Assembly: GCA_003485905.1 (NCBI GenBank)
Contig: DNHK01000155.1
Location: 1-6,137, forward strand
Source: Gammaproteobacteria bacterium
GTDB lineage: Bacteria > Pseudomonadota > Gammaproteobacteria > Arenicellales > Arenicellaceae
Reading direction: 5' to 3'
DNA: 6,137 nucleotides
The number at the start of each line of letters is the position of its first letter. Position 1 is the stretch's first letter. Shown in pieces: positions 5,794-6,137 of this stretch. Below the pieces are notes generated by a model. The model worked only from the letters and a program-made list of their open reading frames with translations, did no database searches and had not been told where the DNA came from. The position numbers and the translations under genes were made by a program.

Positions 5794-5820
5794 GCAGCTG
5801 GAAAGCGCATAAGAGGAACG

Positions 5821-6137
5821 ATGACTGACTGGAATTCAAAAGTCGCAGGTGAGGGTTGTCCGTTTGATCAACCCCGTACAGACATCTCGACGATGCTATT
5901 AGAGGTGCAGAAACTCTCTGTTTCTACGTTATTTCTGGAGCGTATCCAAACCTATCGCGGACATTGCGTTCTCGTCTTTGACCCAAGGCATGCGACACGT
6001 ATTGACGAGCTAAGCCGCGACGAATGGCAAATGATGTCTGATGATATCGCCTTAGCCGAGAGGTCGTTAATGCAGGTGTTCAAACCTGATCATATTAATA
6101 TTGCGAGCATTGGGCAGATGGTTCCACACTTGCACTG
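5821..6137 (+). CDS. HIT (histidine triad) family protein, N-terminal part (cut by window edge)
   Basis: HIT proteins hydrolyse or transfer nucleotidyl groups, for example on diadenosine polyphosphates or nucleoside phosphoramidates, in the cytoplasm. The first 105 codons are present. CPFDQPR (13-19) is followed by LSVSTLFLERIQTYRGHCVLVFDPRH (32-57), the beta strands that precede a HIT active site. Next is a helix (about 61-88, LSRDEWQMM to LMQVFKPD), then INIASIGQMVPHLH (92-105). The first two histidines of the HxHxH triad are H103 and H105; the third and the rest of the gene lie beyond the right edge. The sequence type (GQMVPHLH, then W or C from the split codon) fits the small proteobacterial HIT proteins annotated as HIT domain-containing or Ap4A hydrolase-like. 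The substrate cannot be told from this. The ATG follows GAGG by 4 nt. It is divergent from the DUF2235 gene. Confidence 0.88.
   Translation, partial: MTDWNSKVAGEGCPFDQPRTDISTMLLEVQKLSVSTLFLERIQTYRGHCVLVFDPRHATRIDELSRDEWQMMSDDIALAERSLMQVFKPDHINIASIGQMVPHLH

Noticed and set aside
1..6137. CRISPR array, transposon ends, tRNA or a hidden defence system
   Set aside because: No regularly spaced repeats, transposase fragments, long terminal inverted repeats or tRNA-like cloverleaf were seen. Nearly all sequence is explained by recognisable genes.

Overview
The window reads as an ordinary chromosomal housekeeping region of a gammaproteobacterium. The evidence is the cluster coaBC | radC-rpmB-rpmG, with coaBC divergent from the rest, together with a gammaproteobacterial-type L28, a short 51-residue cysteine-free L33 as in pseudomonads, and an E. 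coli-like SucA. Base composition looks balanced by eye, with no strong shift between genes. I cannot name a genus; a marine or pseudomonad-like lineage is only a guess.

Layout. Positions 1-1281 (minus) are the first 427 codons of sucA, the E1 subunit of 2-oxoglutarate dehydrogenase, cut by the left edge. A 307-bp spacer (1282-1588) holds the likely sucA promoter and several short direct repeats. coaBC (1589-2800, minus) encodes the bifunctional coenzyme A biosynthesis enzyme. A 124-bp divergent spacer with a perfect 12-bp tandem repeat separates it from radC (2925-3659, plus). After a 228-bp spacer with an extended -10 promoter and a long leader come rpmB (L28, 3888-4124) and rpmG (L33, 4134-4289), 9 nt apart. 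A strong hairpin flanked by an A-tract and a T-tract (4340-4377) ends this operon. It probably also ends the convergent minus-strand gene at 4427-5614, a DUF2235 alpha/beta hydrolase related to type VI secretion phospholipase effectors (Tle1). From 5821 to the right edge lies the start of a HIT-family (histidine triad) gene on the plus strand, divergent from the hydrolase gene.

How the genes relate. Most are single-function core genes. CoaBC makes 4'-phosphopantetheine for CoA, and the 2-oxoglutarate dehydrogenase complex that SucA begins uses CoA, but the 307-bp spacer with its own promoter argues against simple co-transcription. rpmB and rpmG form a ribosomal operon whose promoter has the GC-rich start region typical of growth-rate-controlled genes. 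The least routine items are the lone DUF2235 hydrolase, the coaBC-sucA junction, and the phased or tandem short repeats in two spacers. I found no CRISPR array, transposon, tRNA, rRNA or clear new system.
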